Shown piece by piece: positions 7,467 through 15,977 of a DNA stretch of 64,000 nt (position 1 is its first letter; every line of letters begins with the position of its first letter). Where the stretch lies: positions 41,676 through 105,675 of the IMG/VR virus record IMGVR_UViG_3300044701_002547; one strand, 5' to 3'. This stretch comes from a virus. The notes below the pieces were generated by a model. The model was given only the letters and a program-made list of their open reading frames with translations, had not been told where the DNA came from and made no database searches. The translations under genes were made by a program, and so were the position numbers.

Positions 7467-7709
7467 ATGGCAATATATCCAATTATTCATAAAGAAACTG
7501 GCGAAAAGAAAGTCGTTGAAATGAGTGTTAACGACATTATGCAGTGGTATAAAGACAATCCTGAATGGAAAAGAGATTGGTCTGAGGGGTGTGCTACTCC
7601 CGGTGAAGTGGGAGATTGGCGCAATAAATTAATTTCTAAGCATCCTTCATGGAATCAGGTATTGGACAATGCAAGTAAAGCACCAAAATCAACTGTAAAA
7701 AAACTCTAA
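7467..7709 (+). CDS. Conserved phage protein, 80 aa
   Basis: The product reads MAIYPIIHKETGEKKVVEMS, then WYKDNPEWKRDWSEG and KHPSWNQVLDNASK. I recognise it as a small conserved protein of T4-like marine phages that accompanies phoH. No function is known. It ends 1 base before phoH. Confidence 0.7.
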   Translation: MAIYPIIHKETGEKKVVEMSVNDIMQWYKDNPEWKRDWSEGCATPGEVGDWRNKLISKHPSWNQVLDNASKAPKSTVKKL

Positions 7710-7710
7710 T

Positions 7711-8463
7711 ATGGCAAGAAGAAAAAGAGCAGAGCAACCAATCGGGGTTGGTCTTACAACTCGTCAAATGAAGCGTAAAAAACCGTTAAGTGCTGAATAT
7801 CTAGTAGATATTGACCCACTTACCGAAAATCAAAAGAAACTTTTTAATTCTTATGCCGCCCAAAAGCACTTGGTTGCCTATGGGTGTGCCGGTACGGGTA
7901 AAACTTTTATCACTCTTTATAATGCTCTTCGTGAGGTTTTGGATGAAAGAACACCCTACGAAAAAATCTATCTTGTTCGTTCTTTAGTTGCCACAAGAGA
8001 AATTGGATTTCTTCCCGGTTCTTATGATGATAAGTCGGACATTTACCAGATTCCTTATAAGAATATGGTGAAGTATATGTTCCAACTTTCAAGTGATGCC
8101 GAATTTGAGATGCTTTATGGCAATCTCAAGGCACAGGAAACCATTAAGTTCTGGAGCACTTCATTCCTCAGAGGAACCACTCTCGATAATTCTATTATTA
8201 TTGTGGATGAGTTTCAAAATATGTCATATCACGAACTAGATTCTATTATCACTCGTGTTGGTGAGAACTCAAAGATTATGTTCTGTGGAGATGCGTCTCA
8301 GAGCGACCTTCAGAAAACAAATGAGCGTAATGGAATCGTTGATTTTATGACCGTATTGCGTAAAATGCCATCATTTGATATAATCGAATTTGGTGTAGAT
8401 GATATTGTTCGTTCTGGACTTGTCAAAGAATACATTATTGCAAAACTAGAAGCAGGTTTTTAA
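7711..8463 (+). CDS. phoH: PhoH-like P-loop ATPase
   Basis: This 250-aa protein has a Walker A motif (GCAGTGKTFI, near residue 60), a Walker B motif (IIIVDEFQNM, near 163) and the following GENSKIMFCGDASQSD. These are PhoH family features. PhoH-like genes are near universal in cyanomyoviruses. The family has ATPase or helicase-like activity, but its role in infection is unsettled. The stop overlaps the start of the next gene, placing it in a nucleic-acid operon. Confidence 0.9.
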   Translation: MARRKRAEQPIGVGLTTRQMKRKKPLSAEYLVDIDPLTENQKKLFNSYAAQKHLVAYGCAGTGKTFITLYNALREVLDERTPYEKIYLVRSLVATREIGFLPGSYDDKSDIYQIPYKNMVKYMFQLSSDAEFEMLYGNLKAQETIKFWSTSFLRGTTLDNSIIIVDEFQNMSYHELDSIITRVGENSKIMFCGDASQSDLQKTNERNGIVDFMTVLRKMPSFDIIEFGVDDIVRSGLVKEYIIAKLEAGF

Positions 8464-9140
8464 TGTTTAATCATCTTGATAATGTACTTCCTCAACTTGA
8501 AAGAGAAACAATTGATGGAGTCCGATATTATTCCGTACCCGATGAAGACCAACTACTCAAGTTGGTCTCTATCACTTCCGTAACCAGTCATTTTAATAAG
8601 GAAATCTTTGTTAAGTGGAGAAAAAAGGTCGGCACAGAAGAGGCTGACCGTATCACCAAAGCAGCAACAAGTCGTGGAACAGACCTACATACTTTAGTTG
8701 AGAACTATCTTTATAATAGGGACCTTCCTCCTGTTCAACCCATATCAGATTTTCTTTTTAAGATTGCTAAATCTAATCTGAATAGGATTGATAATATCTA
8801 CTGTCTGGAAGGAGCTCTATATAGTAAACAACTTGGTGTTGCCGGTACTACTGACTGTATTGCCGAGTTTGATGGAGAACTTGCCATCATAGACTTTAAG
8901 ACTTCTAAAAAACCAAAACCAAGAGATTGGATTGAGAATTATTTCGTTCAGGCTATGTTCTATGGAATGGCACTTTACGAGATGACAGATATTAAAGTTA
9001 AAAAACTTGTAATTATTATGGCGTGTGAAAATGGTGAATGTGTTGTTTATGAAGAAAGAGACCTGAACAAATATATGAAGCTTGTTGTGGAATATATTAA
9101 AAAGTTTGTGAATGATAAACTTGAACTAATGTCTGCTTGA
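8463..9140 (+). CDS. PD-(D/E)XK exonuclease
   Basis: This 225-aa protein has the nuclease core GTTDCIAEFDGELAIIDFKTSKK, the pattern D-x(n)-(D/E)xK, at about residues 128-150, then WIENYFVQAMFYGMAL, the QxxxY-like helix of RecB/MGME1-type nucleases. It probably degrades single-stranded or broken DNA during replication or recombination. It overlaps phoH by one base. The C-terminus overlaps the -35 box of the next promoter. Confidence 0.85.
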   Translation: MFNHLDNVLPQLERETIDGVRYYSVPDEDQLLKLVSITSVTSHFNKEIFVKWRKKVGTEEADRITKAATSRGTDLHTLVENYLYNRDLPPVQPISDFLFKIAKSNLNRIDNIYCLEGALYSKQLGVAGTTDCIAEFDGELAIIDFKTSKKPKPRDWIENYFVQAMFYGMALYEMTDIKVKKLVIIMACENGECVVYEERDLNKYMKLVVEYIKKFVNDKLELMSA

Positions 9141-9165
9141 CTAAACTATTATTTTATCTTATAAT
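9137..9165 (+). promoter_or_regulatory. Sigma-70 promoter for gp33-gp59
   Basis: TTGACT (9137-9142) and TATAAT (9160-9165) have a 17-bp spacer. The gp33 ATG lies 22 nt beyond the -10. Confidence 0.75.
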
Positions 9166-9186
9166 ACATATTATTAATGTTAAATT

Positions 9187-9501
9187 ATGGCAAATATATT
9201 AGAGACATTTCTAGAAATTAATATAGAATCTATGGAACAAACGGAAACGAACAAAGAATTAGAAAAAGCAATAGAAGATAAGTTTCTTACTCCTTCCAAG
9301 TTTGCTTTAGAAATTGAAAAAATAGTTGCGGAAGAAAACTGCAATTATATTGATGCTATTTGTCATTATTGTGAAATCAACGGTATTGATGTAGAATCGG
9401 TTACTAAACTAGTCTCCAAACCTCTCAAAGAAAGATTAAAGTATGATGCGATTAGTCTTAACTTTATGAAGAAAACTTCCCGTGCTCGTTTGCCTATCTG
9501 A
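9187..9501 (+). CDS. 33: gp33-like late transcription accessory protein
   Basis: This 104-aa protein (LTPSKFALEIEKIVAEENCN, YIDAICHYCEINGIDVESV, SKPLKERLKYDAISLNFMKK) resembles the cyanophage proteins annotated as T4 gp33. The T4 order 33-59-32 is preserved here, which supports the call. gp33 bridges host RNA polymerase and the sliding clamp at late promoters. The last base overlaps the gp59 start. Confidence 0.7.
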   Translation: MANILETFLEINIESMEQTETNKELEKAIEDKFLTPSKFALEIEKIVAEENCNYIDAICHYCEINGIDVESVTKLVSKPLKERLKYDAISLNFMKKTSRARLPI

Positions 9502-10088
9502 TGTCACCTTTTGAAACTTATCAAGCATATTTGGGAATTAAGAATCATTTCACCAATCCCAAATATGATTACTTTAAATATAAAAAAACAAGAGCAACAC
9601 TTACATCATTTAACAAACGCAAAGACCGATATTTTTTCGAGAAAACCAGTCGTAAGTATTCCGATAAAGAAATAGTAGATTTTTTAGTATCAAACTTTAT
9701 AGTAGCAGATAATCCCCAAAGCATATGGATTGGCGAAATTATCAATTCTGGAGAAAGAAACTACCAGGAATGGATGAAAAGACAGCAGAGTTTGAGTTAC
9801 TTGTTCAAGGAGCAATCAACCGAATTGTTCTCGGAAGTAAAATTAGAAGATGCTCTGAACTGCTCCAAAGGGCATCCACCAATTCTAAAAAAATTCCTGA
9901 GCGGGAAGATTTGTATTGAAACTTTGGTAATTTATGATATAATATTCCTGTTCGGGAATAAGTTTGACAGGAAACTTCTGGACCCGGTGTGGGAAACCGT
10001 AAGTTTAAAAATTAAAAAGTATATGCCGTTTCTAAATATTGATGTGTTTCAGTACAAGCGAATTTTGAGGGATATTGTAAATGAGTAG
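9501..10088 (+). CDS. 59: gp59-like helicase loader
   Basis: This 195-aa protein matches T4 gp59 in length and pattern: MSPFETYQAYLGIKNHF near the start, KRKDRYFFEKTSRKYSDKEI (T4 has KRRDKYFFQKLSEKY) and WIGEI. The T4 protein loads the gp41 helicase onto gp32-coated DNA at forks. Gene order between gp33 and gp32 agrees with this. It overlaps the next gene by 8 bases. Confidence 0.85.
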   Translation: MSPFETYQAYLGIKNHFTNPKYDYFKYKKTRATLTSFNKRKDRYFFEKTSRKYSDKEIVDFLVSNFIVADNPQSIWIGEIINSGERNYQEWMKRQQSLSYLFKEQSTELFSEVKLEDALNCSKGHPPILKKFLSGKICIETLVIYDIIFLFGNKFDRKLLDPVWETVSLKIKKYMPFLNIDVFQYKRILRDIVNE

Positions 10089-10410
10089 TTTTTTTGATTC
10101 TGAACTTATTCAGGAAGAACTAAAAGAAATTCACGAACTTCAGGAGTTTATATACAAAAGTATTTTAACTTTTGGTATGATGCCCCGAGAAGACAAACTG
10201 GAACACATTGAAAAAATGACACGACTGCTTGAAAAGCAGCGAATTATGTACACCAGACTTTCTCTTTCTGACGACCCAGAAGCGGTAGAAATGAAAGAAA
10301 ACCTAAGAAAGTCAGTTGCTCTGATGGGATTTCCACCAGAGACTGATATGAGCATTCTTTTTGGTAGTATGACAAAAACTATTGAATCACTTAAAAAGTA
10401 TCTTGACTGA
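10081..10410 (+). CDS. DUF1825-like conserved protein
   Basis: This 109-aa protein begins MSSFFDSELIQEELKEIHEL and contains PREDKLEHIEKMTRLLEKQ. That start and the helical body match the cyanobacterial/cyanophage DUF1825 family as I remember it. Function unknown. It sits between gp59 and gp32, as in related phages. Confidence 0.7.
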   Translation: MSSFFDSELIQEELKEIHELQEFIYKSILTFGMMPREDKLEHIEKMTRLLEKQRIMYTRLSLSDDPEAVEMKENLRKSVALMGFPPETDMSILFGSMTKTIESLKKYLD

Positions 10411-10431
10411 TAAGTGATTTTTTGTTATAAT
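10403..10431 (+). promoter_or_regulatory. Sigma-70 promoter for gp32
   Basis: TTGACT (10403-10408) overlaps the end of the DUF1825-like gene, and TATAAT (10426-10431) follows after 17 bp. The gp32 ATG is 45 nt downstream of the -10. Confidence 0.7.
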
Positions 10432-10475
10432 ATCTAAGTAAATCTCCCGAATCCAAACTATCCGAGGTATCTAAA

Positions 10476-11393
10476 ATGGGTTTTGCCGACCTTAAAAAAC
10501 AATCTAAACTTGGTTCTCTCACCGAAAAACTGGTGAAAGAAGTTGAAAAAATGAATAATAATACATCATCTGGCGATGATCGTGTGTGGAAACTTGATTG
10601 CGACAAATCTGGTAATGGTTACGCAGTCATTCGCTTTCTGCCTGCTCCCGATGGTGAAGATCTGCCCTTTGTGAAACTTTATAGCCACGCCTTTCAAGGT
10701 CCTGGCGGTTGGTATATTGAAAATTCTTTGACCACTATGGGGCAAAAAGATCCCGTTTCGGAAATGAATACCGAACTGTGGAACAATGGAACTGATGCAG
10801 GTAAAGAACTGGCACGTAAGCAGAAGCGCAAACTGACTTACATTAGCAATATTTACGTTGTGAAGGATCCTGCTAATCCTGAGAACGAAGGTAAAGTCTT
10901 CTTGTTCAAGTTTGGTAAAAAAATCTTTGATAAACTCACTGCTGCAATGCAACCTGAGTTTGAAGATGAGGAAGCAATTGACCCCTTTGACTTCTGGAAG
11001 GGTGCTAACTTCAAACTGAAGGCAAAGAATGTTGCTGGTTATCGTAACTATGATTCCAGCGAGTTTGCGAATCCTTCTGCTCTCCTAGACAACGATGATG
11101 AACTGGAATCAGTCTGGAAAAAGCAATATTCTCTTGCTGAACTCGTCGCTGCCGATCAGTTCAAAACCTATGACGAACTGAAAAAGCGTCTTGGTTATGT
11201 TCTGGGTTCTAAAGGTTCTTCCCGTGTGGATGAAGAAGTTGAGAGTGAGGACAACACCCGTGGTTCTGCTCCCGACCTTGATGACGAACTCCGCAGCGAA
11301 CTTAATAATTTGAAACCGACTCGTCGTGCTCCCGTTGAGGATGATGATGACGATGCGCTTTCATACTTCGCAAAGTTGGCATCTGACGACTGA
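10476..11393 (+). CDS. 32: gp32 single-stranded DNA-binding protein
   Basis: This 305-aa protein has the gp32 layout: a basic N-terminus with MGFADLKKQSKLGSLTEKLV for cooperativity, an OB core (GNGYAVIRFLPAPDGEDLPFV, YSHAFQGPGGWYIENS) and a very acidic tail (VEDDDDDALSYFAKLASDD). It coats single-stranded DNA in replication and recombination and recruits partners through the acidic tail. The zinc-ligand cysteines of T4 gp32 are not evident. It has its own promoter and terminator. Confidence 0.95.
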   Translation: MGFADLKKQSKLGSLTEKLVKEVEKMNNNTSSGDDRVWKLDCDKSGNGYAVIRFLPAPDGEDLPFVKLYSHAFQGPGGWYIENSLTTMGQKDPVSEMNTELWNNGTDAGKELARKQKRKLTYISNIYVVKDPANPENEGKVFLFKFGKKIFDKLTAAMQPEFEDEEAIDPFDFWKGANFKLKAKNVAGYRNYDSSEFANPSALLDNDDELESVWKKQYSLAELVAADQFKTYDELKKRLGYVLGSKGSSRVDEEVESEDNTRGSAPDLDDELRSELNNLKPTRRAPVEDDDDDALSYFAKLASDD

Positions 11394-11401
11394 TTCTGTG
11401 C

Positions 11402-11438
11402 TATAATACGGGGGAGGTCAAGGGTCTCCCCTTTTTTT
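11402..11438 (+). terminator. Terminator after gp32, preceded by a TATAAT box
   Basis: GGGGAG (11411-11416) pairs with CTCCCC (11426-11431), followed by seven T. A TATAAT at 11402-11407 lies directly before the hairpin, without a good -35 at 17 bp. Any promoter here would transcribe straight into the terminator and then the Mom-like gene. Confidence 0.7.
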
Positions 11439-12026
11439 ATGAAATCTGATTACTACATTGACCGAATTACAAAAAAACAGGCAGAAGAACTTCTACTGAC
11501 CTATCACTATCTCAAAGATATTTCAAAGGATTTTAAGTCTGGGTATAATTATGGACTTTTTAAGAAGAATGATTTCTCTCCTTTAAATATTGGACAATTG
11601 CTTGGGGCAATAATTTTCACGGGTCTCCCTGTTCCAGAAATTGCCAAAGGCGCTTTTGGTCTAGAACGAAATGAACAACAAGGACTTTTTGAACTTTCGC
11701 GTCTCTGCATCCACCCAGACATACAATCTGGTGAGCATAATATCACTTCTTGGTTTGTTTCAAGAGCGATTAGACAGTTACGGAAGGATACTGAAGTTAA
11801 AGCAATTATCTCTTACGCTGATAGTGATTTTCATTCTGGCACAATCTATCGCGCTTGTAATTTCCAATATTGCGGACTCTCAGACCCAAAAAAAGACTTC
11901 TACTTTGCAGACGGAACTAAACACTCTAGAGGCAAAGTTAAAGGTGCTGCAGGAGAATGGAAAGAACGCTCCCGCAAACACCGATATGTAATGGTCTTTG
12001 ATAAGTCTTTAAATCTCTTATGGTGA
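11439..12026 (+). CDS. Mom-like DNA adenine modification protein
   Basis: This 195-aa protein has the hallmarks of the Mom family (phage Mu Mom relatives): FELSRLCIHPDIQSGEHN, then a VKAIISYADSDFHSGTIYRA segment and CNFQYCGLS. Mom converts adenine in DNA to a carbamoylmethylated form that blocks many restriction enzymes. Here it would protect phage DNA. The gene is the last plus-strand gene before the minus-strand tail block, with which it overlaps by 9 bases tail to tail. Confidence 0.8.
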   Translation: MKSDYYIDRITKKQAEELLLTYHYLKDISKDFKSGYNYGLFKKNDFSPLNIGQLLGAIIFTGLPVPEIAKGAFGLERNEQQGLFELSRLCIHPDIQSGEHNITSWFVSRAIRQLRKDTEVKAIISYADSDFHSGTIYRACNFQYCGLSDPKKDFYFADGTKHSRGKVKGAAGEWKERSRKHRYVMVFDKSLNLLW

Positions 12027-12665
12027 GGTAACTCTGGTATTCTCGGTCTTAATAGTCTTATTATCTACATATTGCGATGACTTACCATAAGTCATTTCTC
12101 TTCTAGTATCAAGAAGAACTTGTTGTAAATATCTTGGTTTTAGGACGTAAATACCTCTTTTTTCATTGTTCTTACGAACTTCATATTCGTAATTAGTTAT
12201 TCCATTAACAGGATTGAGTGTAGTAATAATATTATCTGGATTTGGAATTGTAAAATCAGAATCCACAACTTTACCAGCGGGAAGAATTAAACGATCTTGC
12301 GAATCTTTGACTTCTGTAGTTTCATAATGGTGAATTGCATTCAAATCTTCACCATAAATTTCTTCCGCATAATCATAAATTTGTCTATCAGAAAGGGGCC
12401 ATTGATCTCTTACATTTGTAATTCCAGCAGTTACTAATACAACCCAATCATACTGAACACTTCCGTAAAGTTCTTCTGCAACAAGTTCTGGACGTGATCC
12501 ATCGGGAATTTGATACTTATCAAAGATAGTGAATACATTTTGTAAGTCATCACGAAGTTTAACTCTACGAAATAGATTTTTTACAAGTAAATAATCACTT
12601 GAAGACTTTCTATTCGATAAGAATGATTGATACTCTAAGTTTGGAAGTTCTCTGAAATAGCTCAT
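12018..12665 (-). CDS. 53: gp53 baseplate wedge protein
   Basis: This 215-aa protein begins MSYFRELPNLEYQSFLSNR and contains YDWVVLVTAGITNVRDQWPLS, characteristic of gp53. In T4 it is the last wedge subunit and lets wedges assemble around the hub. It overlaps gp48 by one base in a minus-strand operon (order of transcription: GIY-YIG gene, gp4, unknown, gp48, gp53). Confidence 0.9.
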   Translation of the reverse strand: MSYFRELPNLEYQSFLSNRKSSSDYLLVKNLFRRVKLRDDLQNVFTIFDKYQIPDGSRPELVAEELYGSVQYDWVVLVTAGITNVRDQWPLSDRQIYDYAEEIYGEDLNAIHHYETTEVKDSQDRLILPAGKVVDSDFTIPNPDNIITTLNPVNGITNYEYEVRKNNEKRGIYVLKPRYLQQVLLDTRREMTYGKSSQYVDNKTIKTENTRVTSP

Positions 12666-13546
12666 TAGAATCCTGTTCCCTCTGCGCCTATTCCTGTATC
12701 GTAATCCTCAGCATATATTGGGCTGAGTTCTTTAAAAGTAAGACTTAAAACTATATTTACTGGTGCTCCATCAGAATAAGTTGCGTAAGTTCCAGAACCA
12801 GTATAATTAACTCCTACTCCAGTAAGAGCACAAATTTTAAATCTATTTAGATATGGATGACGATTTCCTCCACTCATATATTCAAGTCGGAATACATCAG
12901 GTGCCTTTAAGAATAATCCACTACCAGTTCCTACTCCTTGTCTTTTTGCAGCACTATATTTTTTAAATTTTCTAATGATTTGTTTGACTACTTGTGCTTC
13001 TTTTTGTGAGCGAGGGACCATATCAAATGCAAATGAAAATGGCTGTCTTAAAGAAACACCTGAAAAAATTAATTCAATATTCGAGTTAGTGACTGCTCCT
13101 GCGTATCTTGAAAGAGTTTTATCAATAGATGTATTTCCTCCAAATAATATGTTAGTTCCTAGTTTTATTCCTAAAGCAGTATAAAATTTTTGAGCTGATC
13201 CACCAGTAAGTTCATCAAGTGCTGTGTTTGCAGTGTTTTTTATTGCGTTTATATCTAAACTTCCTAAATTTTGTAATAAACCTGCTGTTCCTGCTTCTAA
13301 TGGATTTAAAGAACTTTCTCCCCATCCAGTAGCATTCGTATCCTTTATGTCTTCAGGAATAGGAAGTATAAAATAATCCAATTCTTTCTTTACATCTCTA
13401 GGATCTCCTGCTGTTGGTGCTGCAAGAGGAGTGGGACTATTTTGGACAGGTGAAAATCCTGGAGCTTTATATTCAAGCGCAGTAATCTTTAAATAATCAT
13501 CAGAAGAATCAAGCTTAGTAAGTGGATATCTTAACAGTTCTGCCAT
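12665..13546 (-). CDS. 48: gp48-like baseplate tail-tube cap
   Basis: This 293-aa protein has the tail-tube-like C-terminal half (NIELIFSGVSLRQPFSFAFD, FRLEYMSGGNRHPYLNRFKI, VNIVLSLTFKELSPI) seen in T4 gp48/gp54. gp48 caps the hub and is the platform for tail tube polymerisation. Its position next to gp53 supports the call. Assigning gp48 here and gp54 at 15134, not the reverse, is by length and order. Confidence 0.8.
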   Translation of the reverse strand: MAELLRYPLTKLDSSDDYLKITALEYKAPGFSPVQNSPTPLAAPTAGDPRDVKKELDYFILPIPEDIKDTNATGWGESSLNPLEAGTAGLLQNLGSLDINAIKNTANTALDELTGGSAQKFYTALGIKLGTNILFGGNTSIDKTLSRYAGAVTNSNIELIFSGVSLRQPFSFAFDMVPRSQKEAQVVKQIIRKFKKYSAAKRQGVGTGSGLFLKAPDVFRLEYMSGGNRHPYLNRFKICALTGVGVNYTGSGTYATYSDGAPVNIVLSLTFKELSPIYAEDYDTGIGAEGTGF

Positions 13547-13554
13547 TTACTTTT

Positions 13555-13935
13555 TTAACTATTTAGACGAATATTTCCAAAAGGTAGTTTTCTTAAATCG
13601 CTGAGCTCTTCTTGATAAACCTCATACATTCCTCCAGCAACTTCATCCCAAGTATATTGCCTTTCTTCTCCCCAATGATAATTAAATCCTCTAAATCCCC
13701 ACTTATATACATTCGTAACGGCAACTAGGGGGTTTTGATCGTATCTTGTATTTGGAGTCTTAGCATTATAAACAAAAATGTAAAATGCTCCTGCTCTTGG
13801 GGGGTCTTTAGTTTCTCTAAGAATGCCCATTAGTTCAAGCATTATATCATCCGCTCTTTCAGTTCCATTCAGTTCTTTTACGAGTCTTGCTACTCGATTT
13901 CTTTTTGATTTTTGTTGAAGAGTCTTTCTTGGCAT
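13555..13935 (-). CDS. Unknown protein in the tail/head-completion operon
   Basis: This 126-aa protein has a basic N-terminus (MPRKTLQQKSKRNRVARLVK) and a core with AGAFYIFVYNAKTPNTRYDQ, NPLV and GFRGFNYHW. I have seen the pattern of a small basic protein with YDxNPLV in cyanomyovirus structural modules, without a function. One base overlaps gp4. Confidence 0.65.
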   Translation of the reverse strand: MPRKTLQQKSKRNRVARLVKELNGTERADDIMLELMGILRETKDPPRAGAFYIFVYNAKTPNTRYDQNPLVAVTNVYKWGFRGFNYHWGEERQYTWDEVAGGMYEVYQEELSDLRKLPFGNIRLNS

Positions 13936-14378
13936 TACTTGATACCGAGTTCGTTTTCCGTAATTACCTTAAATTCGTATCCACGATCAGCACACCACTC
14001 TCTTGCTGCTTCCCACTTGGATTGATTTTTGGCATATTCATAGACCTCACTGATATATTGCTTAGTTTGTCTCTTTGGTTTTGGTGGAGGAATTGTTTGT
14101 CTTTTTGGTTTAATCTCAATCATATACTTTTTAATTGCTCCACTACTTTCTTTCACCTTAATTAGAAAGTCGGGAAAATAACGATGAGGTTTTCCGTCTA
14201 GTGGAGATTTATACCAAACAAACATTTCTTCATTGGACCATTCTAAAATGTTTTCATTTGTATCACAATATTTCATAAATTTACGTTCCCAACTTGATCT
14301 ATAGTATATTTCACAGGGATTTCCTTTATATTTTTTTGGAAATTTTGGTGAGTATTTCCCTTGCAAAAATTTTTTCAT
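13935..14378 (-). CDS. 4: gp4-like head completion protein
   Basis: This 147-aa protein matches T4 gp4 in length and pattern: NPCEIYYRSSWERKFMKYCD, YKSPLDGKPHRYFPDFLI, YMIEIKPKRQT and WCADRGYEFKVITENEL. The fold is endonuclease-like (E, PDF and ExK motifs). gp4 acts after packaging to finish the head before tail joining. It overlaps the GIY-YIG stop by ATGA. Confidence 0.88.
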   Translation of the reverse strand: MKKFLQGKYSPKFPKKYKGNPCEIYYRSSWERKFMKYCDTNENILEWSNEEMFVWYKSPLDGKPHRYFPDFLIKVKESSGAIKKYMIEIKPKRQTIPPPKPKRQTKQYISEVYEYAKNQSKWEAAREWCADRGYEFKVITENELGIK

Positions 14379-15034
14379 TTATTTTTATCCCATTTCCATT
14401 GCCCCTTTATTCTTCCAAGCACAAAATCTTGTCCCGGACTTTCAATAGATCTTTTATTAATTTTTCCATTATTCCACCACTTTGTTCCTTTTGATAAACC
14501 CAATTTATCATTTGGGGGCCTTATTCCTTTTTCTTTTAAAGTTTGTGATATTTGTTTGCGTTGTTTTTGTCCTTCTTCTGTTTGATAGTAATTTAATCTA
14601 TCTATTGATTTTAATTTTTTATATTCTTCTGTATGTTTTTTTCCAGTCCAAAAATTTCCGTATAATTTTTTATACTCTTTTAATCTTTCACCTTTTGGAT
14701 CAGGTGCAGATTTTCCTTTATTTTTTAAACTTATTTTATTTTTAGTTTCTTCCGTATGATTAAATCCCAGTAAGCCTTCTCCACCTAATGTTTGATTATA
14801 TTCTGGGTTAATTTTGCTAATCCAAAATTTTTCTCTTTCTAATAAATTATCCCAATCTTTACATTCTTCTATTTTTTCAATATAAAAATTTTCTTCTCCA
14901 TATTTTACTATTGCTTTTGCTATTCCACAATTTAAATGTTTTTTATGTTCATTAAATCTTTTATTTAATGATCTAGATGTTATTCCTATATATTTTTTAT
15001 TATTGATTTTATTAATTATTTGATATACAAACAT
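14375..15034 (-). CDS. GIY-YIG homing endonuclease with NUMOD motifs
   Basis: This 219-aa protein has a GIY-YIG core (VYQIINKINNKKYIGITSRS, RFNEHK) and DNA-binding NUMOD3-like repeats (GFNHTEETKNKISLKNKGK, TGKKHTEEYKK). It is very AT-rich. It is free-standing, sits directly upstream of gp4 in the same operon with a 4-base overlap, and probably spreads by cutting phages that lack it. Homing is inference from the family. Confidence 0.88.
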   Translation of the reverse strand: MFVYQIINKINNKKYIGITSRSLNKRFNEHKKHLNCGIAKAIVKYGEENFYIEKIEECKDWDNLLEREKFWISKINPEYNQTLGGEGLLGFNHTEETKNKISLKNKGKSAPDPKGERLKEYKKLYGNFWTGKKHTEEYKKLKSIDRLNYYQTEEGQKQRKQISQTLKEKGIRPPNDKLGLSKGTKWWNNGKINKRSIESPGQDFVLGRIKGQWKWDKNK

Positions 15035-15058
15035 TATTTTTATGTTAGGTCTCCCTTA

Positions 15059-15067
15059 TATTTATAA
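15059..15067 (-). promoter_or_regulatory. T4-type late promoter for the minus-strand operon
   Basis: On the minus strand the bases read TTATAAATA, containing the T4 late -10 TATAAATA, 25 nt before the first gene of the gp4-gp48-gp53 operon. This fits late transcription through gp33 and a gp55-type sigma factor. Confidence 0.6.
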
Positions 15068-15093
15068 TTTAACTTTCCGTTGTAAGAAGACAT

Positions 15094-15101
15094 CTAAATA
15101 A
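15094..15101 (+). promoter_or_regulatory. CTAAATAA late-type promoter candidate
   Basis: CTAAATAA lies 33 nt before the gp54-like GTG and back to back with the minus-strand late promoter. It probably drives the plus-strand baseplate genes. Confidence 0.4.
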
Positions 15102-15133
15102 CTGTAGCATAATACTCATATAAGGTATTTAGA

Positions 15134-15949
15134 GTGTCGACAATAAGACCCAGAAAAATATCTACTTTCAGATCACTCTTTGGAAATCTAGCACAAACAT
15201 CTCATTATCAAGTAATTTTTGGAGGACTACCTGTTCCCTTGACAAATTATTTGATACGCAGGTCAGTAACTTTACCATTTGTTGCTGAAAATGCGGGTCT
15301 GCTTTGTTTCAATGCATCTCTTCCAACAGCATCCTTTGCCACTAAAAATGTTGATGGAAACTTCACTGGAGTTAGTGAAAAATTTGCTACTGCCAGAATG
15401 TATGATGAAATTGGATTGGATTTTTATGTTGATAGTAATTATCAACAAATGAAGTTTTTAGAATCTTGGATGGAATTCATTGCAAGTGGTTCTCATAATC
15501 CACTTGGAAGTAGTTTGCCGCCAGTCAATCAGGCAAATGCAAACTACTTTATGAGAATGCAATATCCAGAAACTTATAAGTGTAGTTTCACTAGAATTTT
15601 AAAATTTGATAGAGATTATAATCAAGAAATAGAATACAGGTTTATAGGTCTTTGGCCTTATGCTATGAGCGCACCTACAATTTCTTATCAATCATCTGAG
15701 ATTATGAAAGTTTCTGCGACATTTAAATTTGATCGTTACATTGCAGGAAGAGCACTCAGCATCAACACTTTTATAGGTGATGATAATAACAAGCAATCAA
15801 CTCAAACTGGAGATGTAACAACATCTAGACTGATTCCAGTTCGTGGTAACAGTGGTGTTGTTTTTTATGACGCTAATATAGATACGAGAACAACTGCTGA
15901 AGTTAATAGAAGATTCTTTGATGCTCAAGGACGCCCAGTTATCAACTAA
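15134..15949 (+). CDS. 54: gp54-like baseplate tail-tube initiator
   Basis: This 271-aa protein starts at GTG (MSTIRPRKISTFRSLFG). It has a tail-tube fold pattern: SHYQVIFGGLPVPL, CFNASLPTASFATKN and a C-terminal YRFIGLWPYAMSAPTISYQS strand pair. This is the type called gp54, which with gp48 starts tube assembly. A tail-tube (gp19) identity is less likely because of the baseplate context. No upstream ATG is in frame. Confidence 0.7.
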   Translation: MSTIRPRKISTFRSLFGNLAQTSHYQVIFGGLPVPLTNYLIRRSVTLPFVAENAGLLCFNASLPTASFATKNVDGNFTGVSEKFATARMYDEIGLDFYVDSNYQQMKFLESWMEFIASGSHNPLGSSLPPVNQANANYFMRMQYPETYKCSFTRILKFDRDYNQEIEYRFIGLWPYAMSAPTISYQSSEIMKVSATFKFDRYIAGRALSINTFIGDDNNKQSTQTGDVTTSRLIPVRGNSGVVFYDANIDTRTTAEVNRRFFDAQGRPVIN

Positions 15950-15953
15950 ATAA
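15946..15953 (+). promoter_or_regulatory. CTAAATAA late-type promoter candidate
   Basis: CTAAATAA overlaps the gp54 stop and lies 25 nt before the gp26 ATG, the third copy of this octamer ahead of a gene in the window. Confidence 0.35.
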
Positions 15954-15977
15954 ATTTACTGAAGTTTTTAGGTTATT

